Assembly (NCBI RefSeq): GCF_022369515.1
Contig: NZ_CP059724.1
Location: forward strand, 3,782,001 to 3,846,000
Length of the DNA stretch: 64,000 nt
Reading direction: 5' to 3'
DNA from: Paenibacillus sp. 19GGS1-52
Lineage (GTDB): Bacteria > Bacillota > Bacilli > Paenibacillales > Paenibacillaceae
The stretch's first letter is position 1, and each line of letters opens with the position of its first letter. Shown piece by piece: positions 47,572 to 57,169 of the stretch. The notes under the pieces were generated by a model, which saw nothing but the letters and a program-made list of their open reading frames with translations, was not told the origin of the DNA and searched no databases. A program made the translations under genes and the position numbers.

Positions 47572-50500
47572 TTACTGGATGATCAGGCTAAAACCCGTCT
47601 GGATGAAATTCAGGTTGGGGTTAGCGATATTCCGGGTCGTCAGATTGTTGAAAGTCGCAGATCCATTACCAGTATAGGTATAGATAGCTGAGCCCTTATG
47701 TGCTCCCGAGAACCGTGAGGTGGTTACTCCATCAAGACCAGTACCATCAATGGTGATGTTGTTAAATACGATATTTTGAAATCCACCACCATAGCCAAAC
47801 TGAATAGCATCGCGTTGTGTGTTAATGATATCGATGTTGGTAAACGTTACATTTTTGATCCCGTCGCCAGAAGCTTCCAGATCGATTGCACCGCGTTCAC
47901 CGTCATAAAGATCCCTACTGGTACCGCTATTAATTATGGTAGTATCCGAAAAAAGAATGCCGGTATTGTTGTTGAAATGGGCTCCAGGGAACGTGGTATT
48001 CAATCTGATGCCGGAACCGCCGACAGTGTCGATGATTACGTTGTGGTCAGCCTTATGGCCGCTTCCTCCAAAAAAGGCAATTCCCCCCGCACGCCAGTTA
48101 TCCTCAACAGTGTTATAAGAGAAAGTATTGTTTACACCATCGGGGGCGCCAAAGGTATTACTCGGCCATACGGCAAGACCATCATCACCGTTATTTCGCA
48201 CATTGGTATTTCGTACGGTCGAATTACTAGTCCCTTGCGAGAAGTTGATGCCATCAGCCAGGTTATTCCGAATCCGGCTGTTTTCAACTAGCAACCCATT
48301 CGCAAAGATCGCCGGAGTATGTGCATAATCCCCTACCCACATCCCGCACTCAAAATGTTCTACCCAGACATTGTGAATTACCGAATTGGTGCCGAAATTG
48401 TCCATGAAGCCTTTATAGATTGCATTTTGGTTATACCGCGACCGCAAATTCGAATTCATATACACATTGCTGAAATCAAGCTTGCCTGAAATACGGAGCG
48501 AGATCCCGCCGCCCGCTGAATTGGGATTGGTAAACTGGAGGTTCGTATACCAGAAACCCGCACCCGTGACAGTGAAGTTGTTGATCATATTGCTGACAGA
48601 ACCGATTTGCCACATGCTGCTGAGGTTGAACGTCCCCTCCGGGATATACAAGGTCTTGCCAGATGAAACAGCCGCAGTAACAGTAGCATTAAAAGCAGCA
48701 AGGTCATCCACGCCATCGTTCGCAATCGCACCATAATCCGTTACCGAAACTGAGTTAGCCGGACGAGCTATAGCAGCAGGAAGAGGTTCGATTTCGATGA
48801 AGTCGACACCATATTCCAGGTTATCCCCATTGTTCTTCTGGATACGGATCGTGTCGCCAGGCTGAAGTGGAGTGTTCAGTTTCCAGTGCACTTCATCAAA
48901 TCGGAAGAGTGGACGCCCTGCACTAGGAGCATCTCCAGGCTGATCACCCGAGAAATACTGCCAGCTGTAGTAGGATGTCAATGGTACTGTCTTGGTATTA
49001 ACACCATTGACGTAAACGTCAAGTGAACCATTAAGTCCCATACCGTCGGATGAATCGGGCATTGTAAATCTCATAGTCACACCTGCTCCACCTTCACCCG
49101 GTCTAACAGTCCATTGTAGATTGGATCCGTTCGATGGAAGTGCTACATAGCGCTGACCGGAAGCTTCCGATGCAATCAGTGTTTGATCGAATGTCGGTGC
49201 AGTCTTCAGAGTGGCCGAACCACCGCGAGTGGCGTCATCAGTATCATATCGGCTATACGGAACGCTCGCTCCTCGTAGGGCATACACAACCAAGCTGGTT
49301 GTACTTGCATTGTTTGCTTGCTTAGTTGTGACTTCGTTAGCATCTACTGCAACGGTTGTGTTCACAGTATAGTTGCCGTTTACGGCTGTCCACGTCCCTG
49401 GAATAGCGACATTGACAGATGCTCCCTCAGCTATGACACCGCTATAGCTTCCATTAAAGGTTTGAATCGTTGAACCAGCAGAATTCTTAAGAACTACTGT
49501 GACTCCATGAGAACCACTTGCCGAAGCAATAGTTCCTTGATTCTTAAGATTTACGGTAAAGCTTACCGTATTATTGGCAACTGGATTACTTGGTGTCCAT
49601 GATGCAGTTGCTACGAGGTCCGAACTGGAAACTGGAGCGACAACGAGTGAAGATGGGTTCGTGTAGCTGTTGTTCTCATCATTCTGTTCAATGATCGCGT
49701 TGCTCTCGTCTACCTTGGTGTTGATCGAGTAAGACGCAGCAGTTTTCGTTCCGACATTCAGTGATACCGTCGTCGAAGCGCCTGCCGCAAGCAATCCTAC
49801 CGGAGCGAAGCCAGCAAGCTCGTTGTTTAGGTAGAAGTTGACCGTAGTTGCCGCGGAATCGGCATTACCGTTGTTCTTAACGATTGCGTTCAGCCTAATT
49901 GCATTTGTCTCAATCGGAGCAGACGGTGACCAAGAGTTGCTTGTAATCGTCAGGTCTGGATTCGGAGCAGGCGTACCGAATACTTGGAACTCAGCAATTT
50001 GTCCGGCTGATGCACCAGAGTTCGACGTAATATTTAACTGCAGACGTTTAACCGTCGCCGTAACCGGAATCGTCACCGTGTTGCTGGATGCAGGATTGAA
50101 TGTGTAAGTTTGCGCCGAAATCAGATTGCTGAAGGTCGTTGTGTTCTGGTTGTGACCGAGTACTTGAATGTTTTGCGTGCGTGTACCCCATGCAGAAGAC
50201 GGGTTCAGTTTCAGCACGATGGATGTAATGTTATAATTCGCTCCCAGATCGAGCGTCAGTGTGCTTGGATTGCTGCCACCTTCCCAGTACGTATTGATAT
50301 CGTTATCGTTAGCATTTGTAGCCACGAACGATAATGTGCCTGAAGATGCAGTAATTGATTTGCCAATTGCGATATTGCTGCCAGAAGGGGGCGTCGGTGT
50401 CGCCGATGGTGTTACTGTCGGGGTTACCGTAGCCGTTGGTGTTGGTGTAGCAGTCGGTGTTGCTGTTGGAGTGGAGGTCGTCGTCGCTACCGTGATTTGG

Positions 50501-51417
50501 TCAAGGTTGATGTTGCCGGAATCGCCCGCATCGTATTTGTATGCGATTGTATTGTTTCCGGCATTCAGGCTAAGTGTTTCCAATACGGTACTCCATGTAT
50601 CCCAGTTTGCCAGATTAGGCAGCGAGGATTGGCGGATTTTCGTGCCATTGACATAGATACTTATGGTCTTCGCACTGCCGCTCGCGTTGGCATATTTCAG
50701 CGTTACGCCTCGGTTACCTGCCTCCGTTACATTGACTGTGAAAGTCGTCGATGAACCTTGCGATAAATAACCGTCAACAAAGCCCGTACCTGCATAGCCG
50801 GTGTGGTCCGTATTTACTTTGGCTCCACCCGAGAGTGCAGCGGACTCAGCCTGGTACGTACCTGTTGGCGCTGGTGTTGGTGTTGGTGTTGGTGTAGAAC
50901 CGCTAACGCCATAAATTTCGAATTCTGAGAATTGCGCTGCCGGCCAGACCGTGTTGCCTGTTACGTTCAGCCGAACGTAACGCGTGCTTGTTGCAGCAAA
51001 GTTGATCGTAACTGCGTTGGCGGCAACTGACGGATTGAATATATAATCCGCGGATGCGACAATGTTCGTGAACGTTGTACCGTTCGTACTGCCTTGAACG
51101 GCCAGTGTTTGCGTTCGAGTTCCCCAGCTCGCAGGTATTTTTAACACAATCTGATCAATATTCGTATTTGCCCCTAAATCGACTTGAAGCCATTGCGGGA
51201 ACGCGTTGTTCGTGCTTTCCCAATAGGTGTCTTGATTGCTGTCTTTCACATTGTCAGGACTATAAGTTTGAGATTGACCACTCGCCGTTATGCTTTTGCC
51301 CAGCGTCAGGTTCGGTCCGCCGGCGGCAAATACAGGAACGAGAGATCCGACTGCCAGGAATAAGCTTGAGATCAGCATGGTTACTATAAGTGACCATACG
51401 ACATACTTGTTGCGCAT
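47572..51417 (-). CDS. Secreted alpha-1,3-glucanase (mycodextranase), GH87 type
   Basis: 1281 residues from ATG 51417, 6 bases after GAGGAGG. The frame extends to 51624. Signal peptide 1-32 (ends PVFAA). Then a discoidin domain (about 35-175), TPTP linker, CBM6/35 domain (about 188-310), Thr/Pro linker, second discoidin domain (about 348-490), two CARDB domains (about 495-715), a GH87-associated domain, and a right-handed beta-helix (about 890-1281) with NNLADGINFS and NGDDGLAVWPS. Discoidin-CBM6-linker-discoidin-catalytic is the order known from Bacillus circulans Agl-KA. It would hydrolyse alpha-1,3-glucan of fungal walls or dental-type glucans. The CARDB pair appears to be an addition. Confidence 0.85.
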   Translation of the reverse strand: MRNKYVVWSLIVTMLISSLFLAVGSLVPVFAAGGPNLTLGKSITASGQSQTYSPDNVKDSNQDTYWESTNNAFPQWLQVDLGANTNIDQIVLKIPASWGTRTQTLAVQGSTNGTTFTNIVASADYIFNPSVAANAVTINFAATSTRYVRLNVTGNTVWPAAQFSEFEIYGVSGSTPTPTPTPAPTGTYQAESAALSGGAKVNTDHTGYAGTGFVDGYLSQGSSTTFTVNVTEAGNRGVTLKYANASGSAKTISIYVNGTKIRQSSLPNLANWDTWSTVLETLSLNAGNNTIAYKYDAGDSGNINLDQITVATTTSTPTATPTATPTPTATVTPTVTPSATPTPPSGSNIAIGKSITASSGTLSFVATNANDNDINTYWEGGSNPSTLTLDLGANYNITSIVLKLNPSSAWGTRTQNIQVLGHNQNTTTFSNLISAQTYTFNPASSNTVTIPVTATVKRLQLNITSNSGASAGQIAEFQVFGTPAPNPDLTITSNSWSPSAPIETNAIRLNAIVKNNGNADSAATTVNFYLNNELAGFAPVGLLAAGASTTVSLNVGTKTAASYSINTKVDESNAIIEQNDENNSYTNPSSLVVAPVSSSDLVATASWTPSNPVANNTVSFTVNLKNQGTIASASGSHGVTVVLKNSAGSTIQTFNGSYSGVIAEGASVNVAIPGTWTAVNGNYTVNTTVAVDANEVTTKQANNASTTSLVVYALRGASVPYSRYDTDDATRGGSATLKTAPTFDQTLIASEASGQRYVALPSNGSNLQWTVRPGEGGAGVTMRFTMPDSSDGMGLNGSLDVYVNGVNTKTVPLTSYYSWQYFSGDQPGDAPSAGRPLFRFDEVHWKLNTPLQPGDTIRIQKNNGDNLEYGVDFIEIEPLPAAIARPANSVSVTDYGAIANDGVDDLAAFNATVTAAVSSGKTLYIPEGTFNLSSMWQIGSVSNMINNFTVTGAGFWYTNLQFTNPNSAGGGISLRISGKLDFSNVYMNSNLRSRYNQNAIYKGFMDNFGTNSVIHNVWVEHFECGMWVGDYAHTPAIFANGLLVENSRIRNNLADGINFSQGTSNSTVRNTNVRNNGDDGLAVWPSNTFGAPDGVNNTFSYNTVEDNWRAGGIAFFGGSGHKADHNVIIDTVGGSGIRLNTTFPGAHFNNNTGILFSDTTIINSGTSRDLYDGERGAIDLEASGDGIKNVTFTNIDIINTQRDAIQFGYGGGFQNIVFNNITIDGTGLDGVTTSRFSGAHKGSAIYTYTGNGSATFNNLTTRNIANPNLNFIQTGFSLIIQ

Positions 51418-51853
51418 TATATTCCTCCTCAATAATGTGTATTGCGAGAAAAGGTGTAAACCTCCGAAAGTACTTCGAATGGTAGCGTTCTCAAGACGTG
51501 GTGTCTCATTTTCCAGCGCTTTCCGTATATCCAGTCTGTTCTCACCTTCCTTGCCGATCGTGGAAATGCAGACGTTCCCCCTCTCAAAGTAATACATCCC
51601 CATTATAGAGACAGTGCATCGCAAACAATAAGAGGCAATTCTACGGAAAAGGTATGCGATTCCATGATAGTTAACTAAATCTAATGTAGTACAGGGTTGG
51701 TAGTGAATTCAGACCTCATTATGTTCCAGATCACAAGAAAATCCCACTGTTCATTATACCAGTGGGATTTTGATTCTTCTGTGGTTTCTTATTGGTAAAA
51801 ATTCAACATGGTGATCGAACACCACCATTCTGGAGCTTCCATATTTATGTACT
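51418..51853 (-). other. Long leader and upstream region of the glucanase gene
   Basis: TATAAT on the minus strand (about 51600-51606), with a poor -35, may start a leader of about 180 bases. The glucanase frame stays open through it for 69 more codons, but no better start is seen. No known riboswitch core was recognised. Beyond 51660 only a terminator (51738-51771) is found. Confidence 0.4.
51738..51771. terminator. Bidirectional-looking hairpin after the acetyltransferase gene
   Basis: AAAATCCCACTG (51738-51749) pairs with CAGTGGGATTTT (51760-51771), with T runs on both strands. It follows the minus-strand GNAT gene. Confidence 0.75.
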
Positions 51854-52333
51854 TCATTCGCCTAAATCTTTAATATACCAGGCATCACAGGCAAAATGCT
51901 CTGAACCTGCAAGTGGTGCCTCTAAAGACTCAAACCCATATTTCGTATAAAAGCGGTTGGCCGCATGCATGTTTTGCAAGGTTTCCAAATAACACTTATT
52001 GTAATGGAGTTTGGCGAAGTCCAAGGCTATCTGCAATAGTTCAGCTGCTGCTCCGGTTCCTCTAATCTTCGAGGATAAGTACATTTTCTGCAGTTCACAT
52101 ATGTTACCTGATTCGGTAAAAGGAGCAATACCGCATCCACCCAAAACTTCTCCCTCCGCTTCAATAATCCAGTAAGCACGGTCTTTTCCATTATTATAAT
52201 AATGATATAGATCAGGCAGACTGTCATCTTCCCAGGCAAGGCCGGCTCTGTTACCGCCAAACTCGATCAAGCAGTTCCTGATGATGTGTTCGATAGATGC
52301 ATTATCTATAATTTGGATGGGTCTAATATTCAT
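51854..52333 (-). CDS. GNAT family N-acetyltransferase
   Basis: 159 residues with the GNAT fold. The acetyl-CoA loop is QKMYLSSKIRGTGAAAELLQ and the last strand is RFYTKYGFESL. AGGAGG lies 12 bases before the ATG. The single gene has its own terminator. The acceptor substrate is unknown. Confidence 0.9.
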   Translation of the reverse strand: MNIRPIQIIDNASIEHIIRNCLIEFGGNRAGLAWEDDSLPDLYHYYNNGKDRAYWIIEAEGEVLGGCGIAPFTESGNICELQKMYLSSKIRGTGAAAELLQIALDFAKLHYNKCYLETLQNMHAANRFYTKYGFESLEAPLAGSEHFACDAWYIKDLGE

Positions 52334-52650
52334 TTAGTGAACTCTGCCTCCTAGTTATTCGAATTTAATCTTTTATAATTATACCTGTTTGAATGCAGAC
52401 AGCCTAAGCATTTGTGAGGCTTAAATAGTGCAATTTATAAGTAAAACGAATTAATTCGATATTTTTAGGATTTAGTTAGCGTCTATTCACTAGGACAATA
52501 AAGGAATATCTGGATGGGGCTCAATGAGTAAAAAACCACCGGTAAAAACCGGTGGACTATTAATAACTCTTTTTCTTCCGCTTAACCAAGTACTAATACT
52601 ATAACTTCCCACTATCCACTTTAATTTTTTCTCTGGAGAATAACTGATAA
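52334..52650. other. Intergenic stretch with one terminator
   Basis: No gene is seen. The only clear structure is the hairpin at 52536-52555, described separately. Confidence 0.5.
52529..52555 (-). terminator. Terminator of the nitroreductase gene
   Basis: CCACCGGT (52536-52543) pairs with ACCGGTGG (52548-52555). On the minus strand a TTTTTTAC tail follows. It lies about 95 bases after the gene. Confidence 0.8.
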
Positions 52651-53307
52651 TTATGCCCAAGTTGTGATAGTTTCAACCGGCAGGCGGTAGGACGGATAGC
52701 TCTCTTTGGCTGCTTTTCCTATCGAGATCAACATGACTGGTTGGAACCGGTCTTTGTCCAGTCCAAAAGCTTCGGCGATCTGTTCCTTCTCATAGCCGGC
52801 CATCGGGTTGGTGTCATATCCGTGCGCACGGGCAACAAGCATCAGCTGCATCGAAATGAGGCTTGAATCAATCAGGTTCACGTCACGCAGGTCGGATGCG
52901 GACATGTTCGCATAATAAGGTTTTACTTGTTTCAATTGCATATCCATGATCTCCTGTGGCATGTATCCAAGTTCTACTGCTTTGCCGAAAATTTCGTCCA
53001 TATATTCAATGTTATTTGCATCGTAAAATACCGCAATGACAGCCGAAGATGTTAGAGCTTGTGTCTGGTTGAAGGAGGCTAGCGGTGCAAGTTTTTCTTT
53101 GCCTTCTGCGCTGTCGATAACAAGGAAACGCCACGGCTGCATGTTAATGGCAGAGGGGGCAAGGGAAGCTTCCGCCAAAATTTCGGTCATTTCCTCCCGG
53201 CTGATTTTCACTTCAGGATCATAGACTTTAACGGAATGGCGCTCCAAAACGATTTCATTGAAATCGTTTGTTTTGTGGAATTTACTGGTGAATTTTAATG
53301 ATGTCAT
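52651..53307 (-). CDS. Nitroreductase family protein
   Basis: 218 residues from ATG 53307, with AAAAAAGGAG upstream. The frame is open to 53424 but without a site. FMN-binding ERHSVKVYDP and ASLAPSAINMQPWRFLVID are typical of the NAD(P)H nitroreductase/oxygen-insensitive NfsB-like group. It probably reduces quinones or nitro compounds. It is divergent from a MerR regulator, which suggests induction by electrophiles. Confidence 0.92.
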   Translation of the reverse strand: MTSLKFTSKFHKTNDFNEIVLERHSVKVYDPEVKISREEMTEILAEASLAPSAINMQPWRFLVIDSAEGKEKLAPLASFNQTQALTSSAVIAVFYDANNIEYMDEIFGKAVELGYMPQEIMDMQLKQVKPYYANMSASDLRDVNLIDSSLISMQLMLVARAHGYDTNPMAGYEKEQIAEAFGLDKDRFQPVMLISIGKAAKESYPSYRLPVETITTWA

Positions 53308-53379
53308 ATTATTAGCTCCTTTTTTATATTTGTGAGATCGTGCTGTACTCCACTTTTCTTCACTATGAGGATTGTAAAC

Positions 53380-53397
53380 TATGAAGTATACTTTATA
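53380..53397. promoter_or_regulatory. Candidate MerR operator between divergent genes
   Basis: TATGAAGTATACTTTATA is an 18-base inverted repeat with one mismatched pair. It lies between the nitroreductase and MerR starts (73 and 28 bases away). MerR proteins bind such repeats between promoter elements. Confidence 0.55.
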
Positions 53398-53424
53398 GCA
53401 AGAGAAAAAAATGAGGTGATTCAT

Positions 53425-53811
53425 ATGAAGATTAGTGAAGTAGCGGAAATGGTTGACCTACCTATATCAACCATCCGTTACTATGAGAAAATAGGCATTA
53501 TCCCTGATGAATATATATTGAGAGAACAGAATAATTATCGGAATTATGCTTCAGAAATCATTCATCATCTAGATGTTGTTAAAAATTGTTTAGCTGTTGG
53601 TTTTTCAATTAATGATATACAATCCATGATCTCGAAAAATGGCATTTCAAAAGATGAACAAACAAGCATTATTAAAGAAAAAATAGCAGGAATCGAAGAC
53701 GCTCAAAAAAAATTAGAGGATTCCAAACAATCTCTTTACAACATTCTTGAACTGGATATTACGTGTGAGGATGGATTCGGAAAATATTCCGAGCCAGTTT
53801 CAGAGGATTAG
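53425..53811 (+). CDS. MerR family transcriptional regulator
   Basis: 128 residues from ATG 53425 after AGGTGAT. The N-terminal winged helix reads MKISEVAEMVDLPISTIRYY. A coiled coil follows (about 80-115). It has no metal-binding Cys set, so it is of the AdhR/organic-effector type. It probably controls the divergent nitroreductase. Confidence 0.92.
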   Translation: MKISEVAEMVDLPISTIRYYEKIGIIPDEYILREQNNYRNYASEIIHHLDVVKNCLAVGFSINDIQSMISKNGISKDEQTSIIKEKIAGIEDAQKKLEDSKQSLYNILELDITCEDGFGKYSEPVSED

Positions 53812-53871
53812 TTGTCAGTGCTGCTGAACGCGGTGGTTTTATACGAGACTTCTTTTATCTTTCATTCAAAA

Positions 53872-53908
53872 AAAAGGATTGAACAGATATCTCTGCTCAA
53901 TCCTTTTT
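53872..53908. terminator. Bidirectional terminator
   Basis: AAAAGGATTGAACAGA pairs with TCTGCTCAATCCTTTT (one mismatch), with A and T runs on the flanks. It separates the convergent MerR and CodA-like genes. Confidence 0.85.
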
Positions 53909-53910
53909 GC

Positions 53911-55257
53911 TTATGATCGATTAGGGGAAACCCCCATTTTCATTGGAAGCGGAATGGCTAGATTAGCTCTTCCATCAGCCTTTGCATCCAACAGGCTTGT
54001 GATTGCGGGCCAAGTCTCAGCGATGATGCGGCCGCTTCGGAACACGAACCGGGGTGACAGGCGCTGGCGGATCAAGTCGCTTGAGTCCTTGGCGTCGAAT
54101 AAGAGGAACGAGGCTGGAGCTCCATTTCTAAGTTCGCCACCTTGGAAACTATATTCATCCAGACTCATCGCTATTGCTCCGCCTTCTGTTATCATCCCAA
54201 TCAGGCTTCGCATTTCGGCTCTTCCGCTCATATGGGCCAGATGGGCACCCATGTGGGCGGCATCCAGCGGATTGCCGGTTCCTAGGGGATAGAAGGGTGA
54301 ACGGATATCATCGTGGGACAACGCGACGTTAATACCCGCCTGCTGAAATTCTTTGATGCGCGTAATCCCTCTTCCCTTGGGGTAGCTATCATAGCGACCT
54401 TGCATAACACTGTTAATCAGCGGACAGGCGACGATCGAGAGACCGGATCGTTTGACCAGCCCCATAATCTTCTGGAAGTACGATTCGTTATAATAAGCCG
54501 CGGCGTTTGCATGCGCTGCCGTCACCCGAGAACCCATTCCTGTAGATAGAGCCAAGGAGGCGCAAACCTCCAGATATTTGGAATTCTCGTCATCGGCCTC
54601 GTCACAGAACACATGAACATATGCACCGCTGCGCTCCGCCAAATCGAACGCCTTACGCAAGGATTGTACTCCCTCCTCGCGTGTATGCTCCAGATGCGGA
54701 ACCGCAGACACACCGTCCGCGCCCATACGCAGAGCTTCCTTCATCCGCTCTTCATTAGCTGGACAAGACATGATTCCATCCTGGGGAAATGCGGTAACCT
54801 GGATATCTATCAGCCCGCGATAGCGCTCCTTGATCTCTAGTATGGCTTCCAGCGCCATCAGCTTAGGATCTCCTATGTCTACCATCGTTCGCAGATGAAG
54901 GGCACCGTAACCGAGATACAGTTGAATCGTGCGCTCCGCTCTTGCGATGACATCCTCCCTTGTGAGCATCAGCTTGCGTGAAGACCAGATTTCGATTCCT
55001 TCCGCCAGCGTACCGCTTTCGTTCCAGACCGGATTTCCTGCAGTTAGTGCTGTATCCAGATGGACGTGCGGCTCAACGAACGGAGGTACCAATAGTCTAC
55101 CTTCCGCGTCGATCGTCTCCGCAGCAGTCTCTTCTGCCAACTGGCCTATCCCTGCTATTCTCCCATCCCGTATCCCAATATCAGTATAGGTGTCGTTACC
55201 AATTAGCAGGGCATTTCTCACTATCAAATCATAAATCATCTCATCCCCGCCATTCAT
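53911..55257 (-). CDS. codA: CodA-like cytosine deaminase homologue with altered metal ligand
   Basis: 448 residues that align along the whole length with E. coli CodA: EPHVHLDTALTAG, FPQDGI, TAAHANAAAYYN, QGRYDSYPKGRGITR and SHDDIRSPFYPLGT. The metal-binding HxH, the His of TAAH, the Gln of FPQ and the Asp of SHDD are kept. The ligand His of CodA VHCDE is Phe here (VHVFCDE), with a His two residues earlier, on the same face of the strand. It may use that His or act on another ring. The start is 55257 (overlapping the upstream stop, ATGA) or 55239. It is the last gene of the catabolic cluster. Confidence 0.85.
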   Translation of the reverse strand: MNGGDEMIYDLIVRNALLIGNDTYTDIGIRDGRIAGIGQLAEETAAETIDAEGRLLVPPFVEPHVHLDTALTAGNPVWNESGTLAEGIEIWSSRKLMLTREDVIARAERTIQLYLGYGALHLRTMVDIGDPKLMALEAILEIKERYRGLIDIQVTAFPQDGIMSCPANEERMKEALRMGADGVSAVPHLEHTREEGVQSLRKAFDLAERSGAYVHVFCDEADDENSKYLEVCASLALSTGMGSRVTAAHANAAAYYNESYFQKIMGLVKRSGLSIVACPLINSVMQGRYDSYPKGRGITRIKEFQQAGINVALSHDDIRSPFYPLGTGNPLDAAHMGAHLAHMSGRAEMRSLIGMITEGGAIAMSLDEYSFQGGELRNGAPASFLLFDAKDSSDLIRQRLSPRFVFRSGRIIAETWPAITSLLDAKADGRANLAIPLPMKMGVSPNRS

Positions 55258-55949
55258 TTGATGCCCTTGGTCGCTTCAGCAAATCGTGCTACACGAGCGC
55301 CCAGCCTGCCTGCCATAATCAACTCTCGCTCATCGGGTGTTTTCGAACTATCTGGACCCGCCAGGGTAGAGGGCCCATAGGGAGAACCGCCGATCGCATC
55401 CGCTGTCAAATATTCTGGATTCTGCGAATAGGGGAGACCGACATAAATCAGACCGAAATGAAGCAATGGCACGATAGAGGTGAGAATGGTTGCTTCATGG
55501 CCAGTATGGATCGAACCGGCACTCGTCATAACTCCCGTCGGCTTGCCCTCCAATTCTCCACTAGCGCATAGACTGCCTGACATATCAAGGAACGACTTGA
55601 CCTGAGCTGGCATCGATCCGTAATAGGTAGGAAAGCCCCACACAATGCCGTCTGCCCAGCGCAAATCGTCATGAGACACTTCAGGAACATCCTTTTGCTC
55701 TTCCTGTGAGGCCTCATACTTCTCCCATCTTGCACCGACACGGAACTTGCCGGACAGCATATCCTCATCGCGTTCTTGGCTGTGGCTCGGATGGTCAAGC
55801 AGTGCCGTTACGTTGTCGGGAGAACGGAACTCCGGTATGCGTCCCAGTCTTACCTCGTGCCCTTCGTCTGAAGCCCCTTTTGCAGCCGCTTCAGCCATCC
55901 GGTGAATATGTCCATAAGCGCTGAAATAGACGATCAAGACCTTCGCCAT
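55254..55949 (-). CDS. WrbA-like NAD(P)H:quinone oxidoreductase/flavodoxin
   Basis: About 231 residues from ATG 55949 after GGAGGAG. The FMN site is VLIVYFSAYGHIHRMA, then GFPTYYGSMPAQVKSFLD and TSAGSIHTGHEATI, as in WrbA. The usual length is about 200, so it carries an insertion near residues 60-95. It is translationally coupled to the CodA-like gene. It may reduce an intermediate or protect against quinones. Confidence 0.88.
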   Translation of the reverse strand: MAKVLIVYFSAYGHIHRMAEAAAKGASDEGHEVRLGRIPEFRSPDNVTALLDHPSHSQERDEDMLSGKFRVGARWEKYEASQEEQKDVPEVSHDDLRWADGIVWGFPTYYGSMPAQVKSFLDMSGSLCASGELEGKPTGVMTSAGSIHTGHEATILTSIVPLLHFGLIYVGLPYSQNPEYLTADAIGGSPYGPSTLAGPDSSKTPDERELIMAGRLGARVARFAEATKGIK

Positions 55950-56018
55950 TCTCGCTCCTCCCTCCATCAGGTAAAGAATCGAATGCAGCCGCGATCAGTG
56001 CCCCGCACTGACAACTCA

Positions 56019-57059
56019 TTATTTTCCAGGAAGAAACTCGTTCGTGTATGCTTCGTCGATCGGAGCAGTTTTCTTTAGAATACCGATATCGACCAGTTGC
56101 TTTTGCAACCCTTCCCAGATTTCCTTGTTCATGTAGCCGACTCCGTTAGTCTCCGCGTCCCCGCCATAGACCAGTGCCTCCTGAGCCTTCGTGCCAAAGG
56201 CCATCGCTTCCAGCTTCAGATCCGGGTTTTTTTCCTGCATTACCTTGTTGATTTCTTCAGAATTATCTTTATAGTAATCCCAGCCTTTGATGGAGGCTTC
56301 GACGTAGGCTTTGACAATATCCGGGTGGTTCTTAATGTAATCTTCTGTGGTAAACAGGATGTTGCCGTATTGCTTGTAGCCAAGATCATAATTAAGGAAG
56401 TAGTCAACATCTACGCCCTCCTGCTGCATCGTGAACGGCTCGGATGTGACATATATTTGGGTGGCGGATTCCGGGTCGGCAACGAAATTTGCAAGAGAAC
56501 CGGTATATTTCATCTCTTGTACAGTGTCCAGTTTGTAAGCCTTCTTGAGATATTCCCAGAACGCAACACCGCTGCCCACGTAAACCTTATGACCGTTCAA
56601 CTCAGAGATGTCCTTGTATTTGTCTTTATGGTACATAATGCCTTGGGGGTTTTTTTGAAAGGTTGCCGCGATCGCCACCAGCGGAATACCATTCTCCCGC
56701 GCCAGCAGGATCTCATCCGCCTGCCCCATTCCGAATTCGGCTTTGCCGGAAGCCACGATCTGCGACGCAGAGACACCTGGACCGCCTGGCTGGATCGTCA
56801 TGTCTAGACCCGCGTCTTTGTAAAAGCCCTTCGAGAGCGCTGCATACTGACCGCCATGCTCCGGTTCCGCAAACCAGTTCGTCACCTGTGTGACTTTGGT
56901 CAGCTTGACTTCCGCCTGTTGGTTACCTGTCGATTCGCTGCCCTGAGAAACGTCTCCATTCTTGTCGGAACCGCAGGCCGACAGCGCCATGACAGACGTG
57001 ACTATTAGAGACAGCCCCCATAACCTGAAATGCTTACCTCTTGTAGTTATTGTGAGCAT
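56019..57059 (-). CDS. ABC transporter substrate-binding lipoprotein, NMT1/SsuA type
   Basis: 346 residues. Lipoprotein signal ends LSACGSDK. The NMT1/THI5-like binding fold has VTNWFAEPEHGGQYAALSKG, GLDMTIQPGGPGVSASQIV and GQADEILLAREN. GGGAGG precedes the ATG. Relatives carry pyrimidine precursors, sulfonates or nitrate-like anions. With the permease (58521) and ATPase (60900) it forms a full importer. The neighbouring deaminases suggest a nitrogen heterocycle as cargo. Confidence 0.9.
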   Translation of the reverse strand: MLTITTRGKHFRLWGLSLIVTSVMALSACGSDKNGDVSQGSESTGNQQAEVKLTKVTQVTNWFAEPEHGGQYAALSKGFYKDAGLDMTIQPGGPGVSASQIVASGKAEFGMGQADEILLARENGIPLVAIAATFQKNPQGIMYHKDKYKDISELNGHKVYVGSGVAFWEYLKKAYKLDTVQEMKYTGSLANFVADPESATQIYVTSEPFTMQQEGVDVDYFLNYDLGYKQYGNILFTTEDYIKNHPDIVKAYVEASIKGWDYYKDNSEEINKVMQEKNPDLKLEAMAFGTKAQEALVYGGDAETNGVGYMNKEIWEGLQKQLVDIGILKKTAPIDEAYTNEFLPGK

Positions 57060-57169
57060 GTTTCTTCCTCCCTTATCCTATTAATGATATCTATATGTGC
57101 ATCCGCTTTTGGGCGAACAAGCACTCAAGGAAAACTAACTGAGCAGGCTAACGATGGTAGACTAGACAC

